Part shown: piece after piece, positions 1-6,851 of the stretch | Position numbering within the stretch: position 1 is the first letter of the stretch | Layout: the number at the start of each line of letters is the position of its first letter | NCBI RefSeq assembly: GCF_000769405.2 | Contig: NZ_CP053442.1 | Coordinates: forward strand, 1 to 64,000 | Length of the DNA: 64,000 nt | Direction: 5' to 3' | Origin: Rhizobium brockwellii | GTDB lineage: Bacteria; Pseudomonadota; Alphaproteobacteria; Rhizobiales; Rhizobiaceae | Position numbers and translations under genes: made by a program | Notes under the pieces: generated by a model | Database searches by the model: none | Told to the model about the DNA's origin: nothing | What the model saw: the letters and a program-made list of their open reading frames with translations, nothing else

Positions 1-1197
1 ATGAACGCGTTTAGCCCGCTACCGTCGTTTGAGTTTGACGACAAGATTCTGATGCAAGGTGCGGAAATTTCGCGCAAGCTCGATCAGCTGCGTCTGGAGA
101 ATTTTCCCCCGAACGCGAAAAAGAACCTGCGCCAGTTCTCGCTCGCGGAGGTCGCACACTATCTTGGCGTCACCCCGAGCAACTTGAAGCGCCTCTATCT
201 CGACGGCAAGGGCCCGAAGCCAATCACAATGTCGGGAAATCGCAGATATTATACTGCCGAGCAGATGTTGGAGCTGCGTTTTTTTCTCGACAGGACGGGT
301 AAGTCGGAAGCTAAGAAATATGTTCCTCACCGCAAGCCGGGCGATAAATTGCAGGTAATTGCGGTCGTCAACTTCAAGGGAGGCTCTGGCAAGACGACCA
401 CCACGGCTCACCTTGCGCAGCACTTGGCGCTTACCGGACACCGTGTGCTTGCAATTGATCTTGACCCACAGGCGTCGCTCTCGGCTCTGCACGGTTTCCA
501 GCCGGAGCTTGATCGAAATCCCTCGCTCTACGATGCGATACGCTATGACGACGAGCGCAAGTCGATTGCCGACGTCATTCTGCCGACCAATTTCCCTGGT
601 CTCGATATTGTCCCGGCGAATTTAGAATTGCAGGAATATGAATACGACACGCCTCTTGCGATGCAGACTGGCGCCGATGGGAAGCGCTTCTTCACACGTC
701 TCGGTAAGTCGCTCGAGGAAGTTGACAGCCGCTACGACGTTGTGGTGGTCGATTGCCCTCCGCAACTGGGATATCTCACCTTAACCGCGCTCACCGCGGC
801 GACCTCCGTCTTGATTACAGTCCATCCGCAAATGTTGGACCTGATGTCGATGTCGCAGTTCCTGCTCATGCTCGGCAATATCACCAAGACAATCAAAAAG
901 GCGGGCGCCAATGTGCGTATGGACTGGCTCCGTTACCTGATCACCAGATTTGAGCCTACCGATGTTCCACAGGTGCAGATGCTGGGCTTCATGCAATCGA
1001 TGTTCGCTGAGGAAATCCTCAAGAGCCCGATGGTGAAGACAACTGCGATCTCCGATGCCGGCTTGACGAAACGCACCCTCTACGAGCTCGATCGCTCAAA
1101 TTTCACGCGAGAAACCTACGACCGCGCGATCGAATGCATGGATGCCGTCAATTTCGAGATCCAAGGATTGATCCATAGGGCTTGGGGGAGGCTCTAA
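1..1197 (+). CDS. repA: Plasmid partitioning ATPase RepA (ParA family)
   Basis: RepA is the ParA-type ATPase of the repABC segregation system; with RepB and parS it moves plasmid copies apart and it also autorepresses the repABC operon. The 398-residue protein has an N-terminal helix-turn-helix/MerR-like DNA-binding region (about residues 45-90, FSLAEVAHYLGVTPSNLKR), then a deviant Walker A motif KGGSGKTT at about 126-133, a Walker A' region AIDLDPQASL at about 151-160 and a Walker B-like VVVVDCPPQLG near 250. Length is normal for the family. The start codon is the first base of the window, so the operon promoter lies outside. repB follows after 75 bp. Identification is secure. Confidence 0.97.
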   Translation: MNAFSPLPSFEFDDKILMQGAEISRKLDQLRLENFPPNAKKNLRQFSLAEVAHYLGVTPSNLKRLYLDGKGPKPITMSGNRRYYTAEQMLELRFFLDRTGKSEAKKYVPHRKPGDKLQVIAVVNFKGGSGKTTTTAHLAQHLALTGHRVLAIDLDPQASLSALHGFQPELDRNPSLYDAIRYDDERKSIADVILPTNFPGLDIVPANLELQEYEYDTPLAMQTGADGKRFFTRLGKSLEEVDSRYDVVVVDCPPQLGYLTLTALTAATSVLITVHPQMLDLMSMSQFLLMLGNITKTIKKAGANVRMDWLRYLITRFEPTDVPQVQMLGFMQSMFAEEILKSPMVKTTAISDAGLTKRTLYELDRSNFTRETYDRAIECMDAVNFEIQGLIHRAWGRL

Positions 1198-1201
1198 CGA
1201 T

Positions 1202-1217
1202 GTTGACCGCCGTCAAA
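1202..1217. promoter_or_regulatory. parS: Candidate parS centromere-like site
   Basis: The 16-mer GTTGACCGCCGTCAAA lies in the repA-repB gap and matches 15 of 16 positions of the palindromic repABC parS pattern as I recall it (GTTNACNGCNGTNAAC); only the last base deviates. RepB would bind here. The repA-repB spacer is a known parS location in some repABC plasmids. I did not see a second equally good copy near repC. Confidence 0.65.
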
Positions 1218-1272
1218 ACTACAAGATTTTGCAACCGAAACAAACCGATAACGAGGCTTCGAGGATAGCGAT

Positions 1273-2253
1273 ATGGCTCGGAAAAACCCATTCGCGAATG
1301 TGATGAGCGACTCGCCGGCCGACAACAACCGGGCGGTGTTTGATTACACCATCCGGGGCGCTTCTAAGTCGATCCTGAATTCCATCGATGAGATGGCGGC
1401 CCGTGCAGACAAGCTGCTGGAGGGCGAGACTGTCATCGAATTGGACCCGGATCTAGTCGATGCATCATTCGTGCGCGATCGCATTGAGGAAGACGAACAG
1501 GAGTTTAACGAATTGCTTTCGGCAATTCGGGAGCGAGGGCAGGACAGCCCGATCCTGGTGAGGCCTCACCCCAAGGATTCCGAGCGCTATATGGTGGTGT
1601 TCGGGCATCGACGTCTTCGAGCGGCAAGGGCGCTCGGAAGAAACGTACGTGCAGTCGTCAAAGACCTAAAAGATAGCGATCATCTAGTCGCGCAGGGGCA
1701 AGAGAATTCGGCGCGCGCCAATCTGTCATTTTTTGAGAAGGCAATGTTCGCGAGTGAAATCGCGCGGCTTCACTTCGATGGTGACAACGCAATTATTCTC
1801 TCAGCACTCTCCGTGGACAGGGCGACCCTTTCGAAGATGCTGGCGGTGGCGAGCATGCCTCGCGAATTGCTGGATGCGGTCGGAGCAGCCAAGGGCATTG
1901 GACGTGACCGGTGGTATGAGCTGAAGACCCTGTTGGAGCGCCCCTCGAATTTGGAGAGGGCACGTGCTTTCCTCGGAACCGAGGAATTCAACGCGAAGAC
2001 AGGCGACGATCGGTTTAACGTCATGCTGACGCATATCAAGGCATCCGGCCGATCAGGTCCATCGAAACAAGTTCGTGCGAGCAAATGGATTTCTGAAGAT
2101 AGGTCCGTCGCCGCCGATCTACGGAGCGACGGACGAACTTTTACACTGGCGTTGAAGGCCAAGGATGCGGTTGGGTTTGGAGATTTCCTCTCCGAGAACC
2201 TGACGGATCTCTACAAGGCTTATCGAGGCCGAAACGTTCAACAAGGAGAGTAG
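1273..2253 (+). CDS. repB: Plasmid partitioning protein RepB (ParB family)
   Basis: RepB is the ParB-type adaptor that binds parS and stimulates RepA. The 326-residue protein carries the ParB N-terminal nuclease-like domain with FGHRRLRAARALG (about residues 115-127) followed by QENSARANLSFFEKAMFASEI, the usual ParB/RepB box, and a central helix-turn-helix around ALSVDRATLSKMLAVA (about 178-193). The start ATG at 1273 has weak Shine-Dalgarno complementarity but aligns with the family N-terminus MARKNPFANVM. It sits in the expected repA-repB-repC order and ends with a strong AGGAGAG stretch at its stop, followed by the ctRNA gene. Confidence 0.96.
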   Translation: MARKNPFANVMSDSPADNNRAVFDYTIRGASKSILNSIDEMAARADKLLEGETVIELDPDLVDASFVRDRIEEDEQEFNELLSAIRERGQDSPILVRPHPKDSERYMVVFGHRRLRAARALGRNVRAVVKDLKDSDHLVAQGQENSARANLSFFEKAMFASEIARLHFDGDNAIILSALSVDRATLSKMLAVASMPRELLDAVGAAKGIGRDRWYELKTLLERPSNLERARAFLGTEEFNAKTGDDRFNVMLTHIKASGRSGPSKQVRASKWISEDRSVAADLRSDGRTFTLALKAKDAVGFGDFLSENLTDLYKAYRGRNVQQGE

Positions 2254-2256
2254 ACC

Positions 2257-2313
2257 GCAAAAGAAAAAGGCCCCCAACGACGCCGTCGTGGAAGCCTTCC
2301 TCGTATTCCTAGC
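2257..2313 (-). ncRNA. incA: Counter-transcribed antisense RNA (ctRNA/incA) of the repABC replicon
   Basis: In repABC plasmids an antisense RNA of roughly 55-60 nt from the repB-repC gap controls RepC synthesis and incompatibility. Here the minus strand has a terminator hairpin at 2267-2298 (AAGGC arms outside, ACGAC/GTCGT arms inside) followed by TTTCTTTT. The upstream promoter (-35 TTGACT, 17-bp spacer, -10 GATTCT) predicts a start near 2313, so the RNA would be about 57 nt, matching the family. The ends are inferred from the promoter and terminator, not measured. Confidence 0.8.
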
Positions 2314-2319
2314 AGATCG

Positions 2320-2348
2320 AGAATCGCATTTCCACGAATCACAGTCAA
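2320..2348 (-). promoter_or_regulatory. Promoter of the ctRNA
   Basis: Reading the minus strand, TTGACT (2348-2343) is followed by exactly 17 bp and GATTCT (2325-2320). The -35 is strong and the -10 weak. Placement gives a transcript of the expected ctRNA length ending in the 2267-2298 terminator. Confidence 0.6.
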
Positions 2349-2382
2349 GAGTCTTGGCGCCGTTTTTGGTGAGCAGAATTCT

Positions 2383-2408
2383 TTTGCCTAAACTGAGGTG
2401 AAGGCAAA
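2383..2408 (+). promoter_or_regulatory. repC leader hairpin holding the ribosome-binding site
   Basis: TTTGCCT (2383-2389) is complementary to AGGCAAA (2402-2408), whose last A is the first base of the repC start codon. The Shine-Dalgarno-like GAGGTG (2395-2400) lies in the loop. Such a structure next to a ctRNA target is consistent with the known model in which antisense pairing changes the repC leader fold and blocks RepC synthesis. The hairpin is seen; the regulatory role is inferred. Confidence 0.5.
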
Positions 2409-3712
2409 TGGAGAGTGGATATGTGACGACGCCCTTTGGGCGGCGGCCGATGTCGCTTGGCATGCTGGCAAGCCAGCAACTGGCCGAGACCATCGAGCCG
2501 GGAATGAAACGCAGCAAATGGAAGCTGTTCAGGGCGATCTGCGAAGCACGGCCGGCGCTTGGCGTCACCGATCGGGCGTTGACGGTGCTCGACGCGCTTC
2601 TGACCTTCTACCCTGACGACGAAATCTCCGAGGAAAAGGGACTGATTGTCTTCCCGTCGAATGCGCAGCTTTCGTTGCGCGCCCGCGGCATGACGCCGGC
2701 AACCCTCAGGCGGCATCTTGCCGTCCTGGTCGAGGCCGGCCTGATCCTGCGCAAGGACAGCCCGAATGGAAAGCGCTATGCGCGCCGCGACAGGGCAGGG
2801 GCCGTCGGCGAGGCCTTCGGCTTCAGTGTCGCACCGCTTCTGGCACGTGCTGCCGAGATCGAAAGCCTGGCCGCCCGGACCGTAACCGACCGGGAGCTGT
2901 TGCGAGTGACCAGGGAACGCCTGACGCTATGCCGGCGTGACATTTCCAAATTGATCATGACGGCACTCGAAGAAGGGGTTTCCGGTGATTGGGAAGGCAT
3001 TTCGGCGATGTTTCGAACGCTTCTCGCCCGGATTCCACGCGTGGCGACAGCCGAAGATCTGGTACCGCTGCTCGATGAGATGGGGCTGCTGCGCGCAGAG
3101 ATCGTCAACATGCTGGAAAGACGGATAAAAACACAAAAAATAGACGCCAATGAGTCTCAAATTGAGCATCACAAACAGAATTCAAAACCCGACTCCATTT
3201 ATGAACTTGAACCAAGCTTCGAAACGAAGCAGGGCGAAAAGGCAGCGGCCGATAACAACCCGAACGCCGGGCCGCTGGAGGAGCAAAGATTGAAACAGCA
3301 AAAGCCTTCCGTCGGGATGAGCAACAGGGCGGGAGGCGCGGCCGATCCGGGCGCCGGACCAGGCCTGAAATCCTTCCCGCTCGGCCTCGTCCTCCAAGCC
3401 TGCCCCAGTATTCTCGACTATGGGCCCGGCGGAAGCATCGGCAATTGGCGAGACCTGATGTCGGCTGCCGTCGTCGTGCGCTCGATGCTCGGCGTCAGTC
3501 CCTCGGCCTATGAGGAAGCCTGCTCGGGCATGGGGCCGGAAAACGCCGCCACCGTGATCGCCTGCATCCTGGAGAGGGGAGGGCACATCAACTCACCCGG
3601 CGGTTATCTCAGAGATCTGACCCGAAGGACCGAAAGAGGCGAGTTTGCAATCGGACCGATGCTGATGGCGCTCGCGCGGGCGAATGGGCCGACGGCGAGG
3701 CAGGCCAGCTGA
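2408..3712 (+). CDS. repC: Replication initiator RepC
   Basis: RepC is the limiting initiator of repABC plasmids and acts on an origin inside its own gene. The 434-residue protein shows the conserved winged-helix N-terminal half (VFPSNAQLSLRARGMTPATL then RRHLAVLVEAGLILRKDSPN at about residues 81-120) and a variable polar linker before a conserved C-terminal domain (SCPSILDYGPGG-like region near residue 340). Start ATG 2408 is chosen because the family begins MESGYVTTPFGRR and GAGGTGAAGG lies just upstream. An overlapping 72-aa frame from 2398 is a shadow. Length is typical. Confidence 0.96.
   Translation: MESGYVTTPFGRRPMSLGMLASQQLAETIEPGMKRSKWKLFRAICEARPALGVTDRALTVLDALLTFYPDDEISEEKGLIVFPSNAQLSLRARGMTPATLRRHLAVLVEAGLILRKDSPNGKRYARRDRAGAVGEAFGFSVAPLLARAAEIESLAARTVTDRELLRVTRERLTLCRRDISKLIMTALEEGVSGDWEGISAMFRTLLARIPRVATAEDLVPLLDEMGLLRAEIVNMLERRIKTQKIDANESQIEHHKQNSKPDSIYELEPSFETKQGEKAAADNNPNAGPLEEQRLKQQKPSVGMSNRAGGAADPGAGPGLKSFPLGLVLQACPSILDYGPGGSIGNWRDLMSAAVVVRSMLGVSPSAYEEACSGMGPENAATVIACILERGGHINSPGGYLRDLTRRTERGEFAIGPMLMALARANGPTARQAS
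3118..3230. other. Probable oriV inside repC (AT-rich tract)
   Basis: This stretch, encoding roughly RRIKTQKIDANESQIEHHKQ and the following residues, is markedly A/T-rich compared with the GC-rich sequence on either side. In characterised repABC replicons the origin lies in the AT-rich middle of repC. I infer the same here; no iteron-like repeats are visible. Confidence 0.5.
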
Positions 3713-4361
3713 GGGGAGGGGAGGCGGGTGTCTGCTTCGGCCGAAAATGCCTGCCCGGATGAGGTTCACTTTGGCGGAGCGATTTCCTCCACTGTCGCGG
3801 CCGGCGTCAGGATCGAATGGGCTTTGGGGATGAGAGCGGTGGTTGTCTCTGTCAACTCTATCGTTCAGCGGCCCATCGGTCTCATTAGGCCCGGTGGCTT
3901 CCATCAAGGGGTCCGAAAGCCTTGGAATTTAGTCGACCTTTCATGCGTCAAGGCTGGTTTCCTGGCAAATAATCACTCGTCAATCCTGACGAGCGTCGGT
4001 GGGATCCCAGCGACACGGAAGAGAAGGCAATGCAATGGCGGAAGTAATCTGAGATATAGCTTCTAGTTAACGAGGTGTTTACCATAATTTCAATGTGTTG
4101 TGCATCAACATTATCTCTCACATCATGCGGCGCGGTGGGGATAACGGGTGGCGGATCGTCATTGTTATGATTGACGGTGACAGCGTTGAAGGAATTGTGG
4201 GCGCAGCATCGGCGACGAACGATCCAGACGCAATTGGTCGGCCCAGTAGGTTCCGGCGACCTCATTCGCCATTGCCGTTTCGAACCAAAGCGGCAAGTCC
4301 GTGAAGTGGGGGAGCTCCCTGCGGACTTTTCATCCGAAGCTCAGCCCAAGAGGAACGCAGC
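3713..4361. other. Non-coding stretch, no supportable gene
   Basis: This 649-bp gap after repC has lower GC than its surroundings (notably 4060-4130) and many short open frames on both strands, none with a convincing start, codon bias or recognisable motif. It probably contains decayed sequence upstream of the GH15 remnant. No tRNA, terminator with a T-run, or IS end was recognised. Confidence 0.5.
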
Positions 4362-5372
4362 ATGGATGCAAGTGGCGATTTGATCGAGAATATAGTTGCC
4401 GCCGAACATAGCCAGCTGGACGCAGCCGTCGTTCCGCGCGCGATAGAGAACCACGGCGTCATCGGCGATCGCGCTTGTCGCTACCGATGGCACGATAGAC
4501 TTTCTGTGCTGGCCCGATTTCGACAGTCCGACGATTTTTGCGGCGCTGCTCGAACCGGAGCGTGGTGGCATGTTTCAGCTTGCTCCGGAGCTTGCAGATG
4601 CCCGCGTGACGCAACAGTACCTTCCGGATACAAAGGTATTGCTCACACGTTGAATGGCAAGCGACGAACTCACTGACTTTATGTAAGTGAAGAACAGACG
4701 TAGCGGCGGCTCGAGCATGATCGTCCAGCGCTTTCGTGCGACGCGCGGGAGTTTGAAAGTGCGTATGTCATGCGCTCCTCGGTTCGAATACGCGACGAGA
4801 CAGATCCCAGTGGAATCTGAAGACGGCGCTGTGATCGCAGATGATGACCCTCCAAGCTGGATGTGCTGGGTGGCGGTCGATCGGGGAATTCGCCTCGCGA
4901 CCAGGCGATCCCTCGCAGCGCCCTTTTCCAAGGGCGCATGACATCAGGAACGACATTTACGGAGACATTTGGAAAAATTTCTGGAACGAGGAGAAGGGGC
5001 ACTTTGTGCAGACCAAGAGCGGCGACATGCTACGACGCGTCGCTGCTGCTCATGCCGCTTGTGAGGTTTGTCAGGGCCACGGATCGGAGGTGGCTGTCGA
5101 CCTTGAAGGCGATCGGCGACCAACTGGCGGACGACGGCGTCGAGCACCGGTATCGCAGTAACGACGGCCTTGAGGGGGAGGAGGGCGCCTTTTCAGCCTG
5201 CTCGTTCTGGTATGCCGAGCGTCTTGCACGAGCAGGCGACACCAAGAGAGCCCGCAAGGTCTTTGAGTCAATTCTGAACTATGCCAACCATCTCGGCCTG
5301 TACGCCGAAGAGTTTGATACTAAGGCACAGCTCGCTGGCAATTTCTCCCATTATTATCCAAGCCGTTTGTAG
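4362..5372 (+). pseudogene. Decayed GH15 glycoside hydrolase (glucoamylase/trehalase family)
   Basis: Pieces of one GH15 protein lie in order but in different frames. The ATG at 4362 opens a frame reading ENHGVIGD (near 4450-4470). After a frameshift the other frame reads ALVATDGTIDFLCWPDFDSP then a typical GH15 N-domain up to VLLTR and an in-frame TGA near 4652. A further piece (IVQRFRATRGSLKVRMSCAP) follows at 4719-4780. The C-terminal catalytic-barrel end (DASLLLMPLVRFVRATDRRW, LACSFWYAERLARAGDT-like, LYAEEFD, GNFSHYY) runs to the stop at 5370-5372. GH15 proteins are about 600 residues; only about 320 remain, so a central block of the barrel is deleted. It is non-functional. Confidence 0.85.
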
Positions 5373-5376
5373 CATC

Positions 5377-5414
5377 GACCTCACCTCCGTGGCGCAAGCC
5401 ACGGAGGTGAGGTC
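5377..5414. repeat. Perfect 17-bp inverted repeat with GCAA loop
   Basis: GACCTCACCTCCGTGGC (5377-5393) is the exact complement of 5398-5414, separated by GCAA. As RNA this is a 17-bp hairpin with a GNRA tetraloop. It starts 4 bp after the GH15 remnant stop. There is no T-run, so an ordinary intrinsic terminator is doubtful; a palindromic repeat or processed RNA element is possible. Confidence 0.75.
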
Positions 5415-5612
5415 CCACTTGCTATTCGTCCGCGGTTTGAAAAAGGGAGTCTTTGCGCGAAAAAGAAGCACATCATGCGCTCACCGCATAGCTGAGATGA
5501 GAGATTGTGGCTGTTTTAAACCGATTGAAGCGCCTATATCTCCATCATCGAAACGGCGCCGGAACCAACCAAGGTTGCTGACGTCAGACAGCCCTCATGA
5601 AAGGGGATCATC

Positions 5613-5759
5613 ATGAACGTAGCACGCTCTTTCAACAACTGGCGCAAGTTCCGTCAGACGGTCACCGAACTCGGACGCATGTCCAGCCGTGAACTGCAGG
5701 ACCTCGGCATCGATCGGGCAGACATTCGCAGCGTTGCCCGCGCCTCGATCGCGCGCTAA
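5613..5759 (+). CDS. DUF1127 (YjiS-like) small basic protein, 48 aa
   Basis: This 48-residue basic protein carries the DUF1127 signature: a tryptophan-arginine pair at residues 10-11 (NNWRKFR) and the motif LGRMSSRELQDLGIDRADIR at about 20-39. In Rhodobacter sphaeroides a DUF1127 protein (CcaF1) is an RNA-binding factor encoded with the CCUCCUCCC-motif CcsR small RNAs. Start ATG 5613 follows GAAAGGGGA with good spacing. A CTATAT -10-like element lies at 5534-5539 but I see no clear -35. A terminator follows at 5792, and an sRNA gene with four CCUCCUCCC-type motifs lies about 190 bp downstream, the same pairing as in Rhodobacter. Function here is inferred from that association. Confidence 0.88.
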   Translation: MNVARSFNNWRKFRQTVTELGRMSSRELQDLGIDRADIRSVARASIAR

Positions 5760-5791
5760 CCGCCCAGCACGACTTGAATCCACATCGGTTG

Positions 5792-5818
5792 ATGCCCGCT
5801 CCTAAGGCGGGCATTTTT
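5792..5818 (+). terminator. Intrinsic terminator of the DUF1127 gene
   Basis: TGCCCGC (5793-5799) pairs with GCGGGCA (5807-5813), loop of 7, followed by five T. It lies 33 bp after the DUF1127 stop codon and separates that gene from the downstream small RNA. Confidence 0.85.
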
Positions 5819-5913
5819 GCGTCGAGGGCCGTGCCCGGCGACGTATGGAGCTCCGGTCGTATTGGATTCTTGCGGTTTGCGCCTTACGCATGGCTGCGGT
5901 GCAACATAAGACA

Positions 5914-5941
5914 TTTGCATCGTCCGGGGCCTGTGTATGAT
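5914..5941 (+). promoter_or_regulatory. Candidate promoter of the CCUCCUCCC sRNA
   Basis: TATGAT (5936-5941) is a good -10. The -35 is TTTGCA (5914-5919, 16-bp spacer) or TTGCAT (5915-5920, 15-bp spacer); both spacers are short. This places the start near 5948, just before the first hairpin. Confidence 0.45.
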
Positions 5942-5947
5942 TGTATC

Positions 5948-6103
5948 TGTCGAAGCAATGCACCTCCTCCCGCAAAGCTTCGCTTTCAGCCGGCCCACTT
6001 CTCCTCCCATGGGACGTCTGTAAAAACAGCGGCACTCCTCCTCCCAGTCGCTGTTCGATCTTCAAAAAGCCTGCCGCACCTCCTCCCGCGGCAGGCTTTT
6101 TTT
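5948..6103 (+). ncRNA. Small RNA with four anti-Shine-Dalgarno CCUCCUCCC motifs (alpha-r14/NfeR1- and cuckoo/CcsR-like)
   Basis: A predicted transcript of about 156 nt contains four CUCCUCCC copies: 5963-5971, 6001-6008 (first base of the nine-mer changed), 6037-6045 and 6079-6087. Each lies in a loop. The hairpins are CGAAGC/GCTTCG (5951-5982), a weak CCCA/TGGG (5994-6013), AACAGCG/CGCTGTT (6025-6055), and a terminator with 14-bp arms (6064-6077 and 6088-6101) plus T-run. Rhizobial alpha-r14 sRNAs such as NfeR1 and the Rhodobacter CcsR RNAs share repeated anti-SD loops; these RNAs bind ribosome-binding sites of ABC-transporter and stress mRNAs. Alpha-r14 members are usually described with three hairpins, so four is notable. 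The 5' end is inferred; if transcription starts later, only three motifs are in the RNA. Confidence 0.82.
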
Positions 6104-6314
6104 GTATCAAGCCTCTTCCCGACGCAGATTAAGATCGAGTGCAGCCGTCCCCAACCTCGTCACTCAGCCTGCCGGACTCGGCTGCCCCTGGCACCGGGCC
6201 GGCAGTTCGCTCGAGAGCGATATCCCGCACAGCTACTGCTGGTCTCGGAGGACACGCTGATCCAATACCGGCGCCGATGCCGTCAGTCATCGCATCATAA
6301 GGAGGTGCCGATCG

Positions 6315-6707
6315 CTACGAGCCTTCGCCCGCCTCAACGGCTTCGATGAACTCATCGAATGTTCGTCCTAGCACGCGGACCTCTTCCGACCACGCGCCGG
6401 CAAAGACAAACGGAATGGAGATGTAACTTCCGCTGATTATCCCATAAGCGGTCGGGCCGCTATTCGAACCAATCAAGAACCGGTCGACCTGAAACTCGAG
6501 GAGTTGATAACCGTCGGCCTTGGCAAGTTCCGCGACACTCCACAGAACGAGATATCCTTGACCGACTTCATCGTTGAATCCATTCGAGATGCGCAAAAAC
6601 GCCTTGTAGTCTTCCGGCAAGATGATCAAGAGCGAAGTCTCACATGCCTCGATCTCCGACAAATTGGCGCCAGGCAATTGATATCCATGCAGCAACCTTC
6701 CCAGCAT
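6315..6707 (-). CDS. SUKH (SMI1/KNR4) family protein, likely orphan immunity protein
   Basis: The protein has the SUKH-fold signature: IEACETSLLIILPEDYKAFL, RISNGF with the conserved W later (LWSVAELAKADGYQ), and the terminal LGRTFDEFIEAVE. Bacterial SUKH proteins commonly act as immunity proteins against polymorphic toxins. The open frame extends to a TTG at 6776, but ATG 6707 is preferred because GGAG lies 8 nt upstream and the extension has no family similarity; this gives 130 residues. No toxin, Rhs or secretion gene is adjacent, so it appears orphaned. A short opposite-strand frame at about 6770-6865 ending SLDKAYVTSV may be a remnant but I could not assign it. Confidence 0.75.
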   Translation of the reverse strand: MLGRLLHGYQLPGANLSEIEACETSLLIILPEDYKAFLRISNGFNDEVGQGYLVLWSVAELAKADGYQLLEFQVDRFLIGSNSGPTAYGIISGSYISIPFVFAGAWSEEVRVLGRTFDEFIEAVEAGEGS

Positions 6708-6851
6708 GCGAGACACTCCGGTTCGAAATGCAAGGCGTTGACGAGCGCAGAATTGGGCATCCCACTCCGCATGCAACCGCGCCTGCGGATACGGACCCCG
6801 CCGGTCGATTCGACGCCAAGGAGCATAAGATCAGTCTCGACAAGGCCTACG

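Noticed and set aside
4066..4083. Second parS-like site GTTAACGAGGTGTTTAC downstream of repC
   Set aside because: Only the left half fits the palindrome and the spacing is wrong.
3713..4361. Several 60-110-codon frames after repC
   Set aside because: No recognisable motif, poor starts and mutual overlap on both strands; treated as non-coding.
5377..5414. Intrinsic terminator for the GH15 remnant
   Set aside because: Stem is excellent but no T-run follows on either strand; listed as a repeat instead.
5955..6090. Regularly repeated CTCCTCCC units read as a CRISPR-like or tandem repeat array
   Set aside because: Repeats are only 8-11 bp, unevenly spaced, and each sits in a hairpin loop; the anti-SD sRNA explanation fits all of them.
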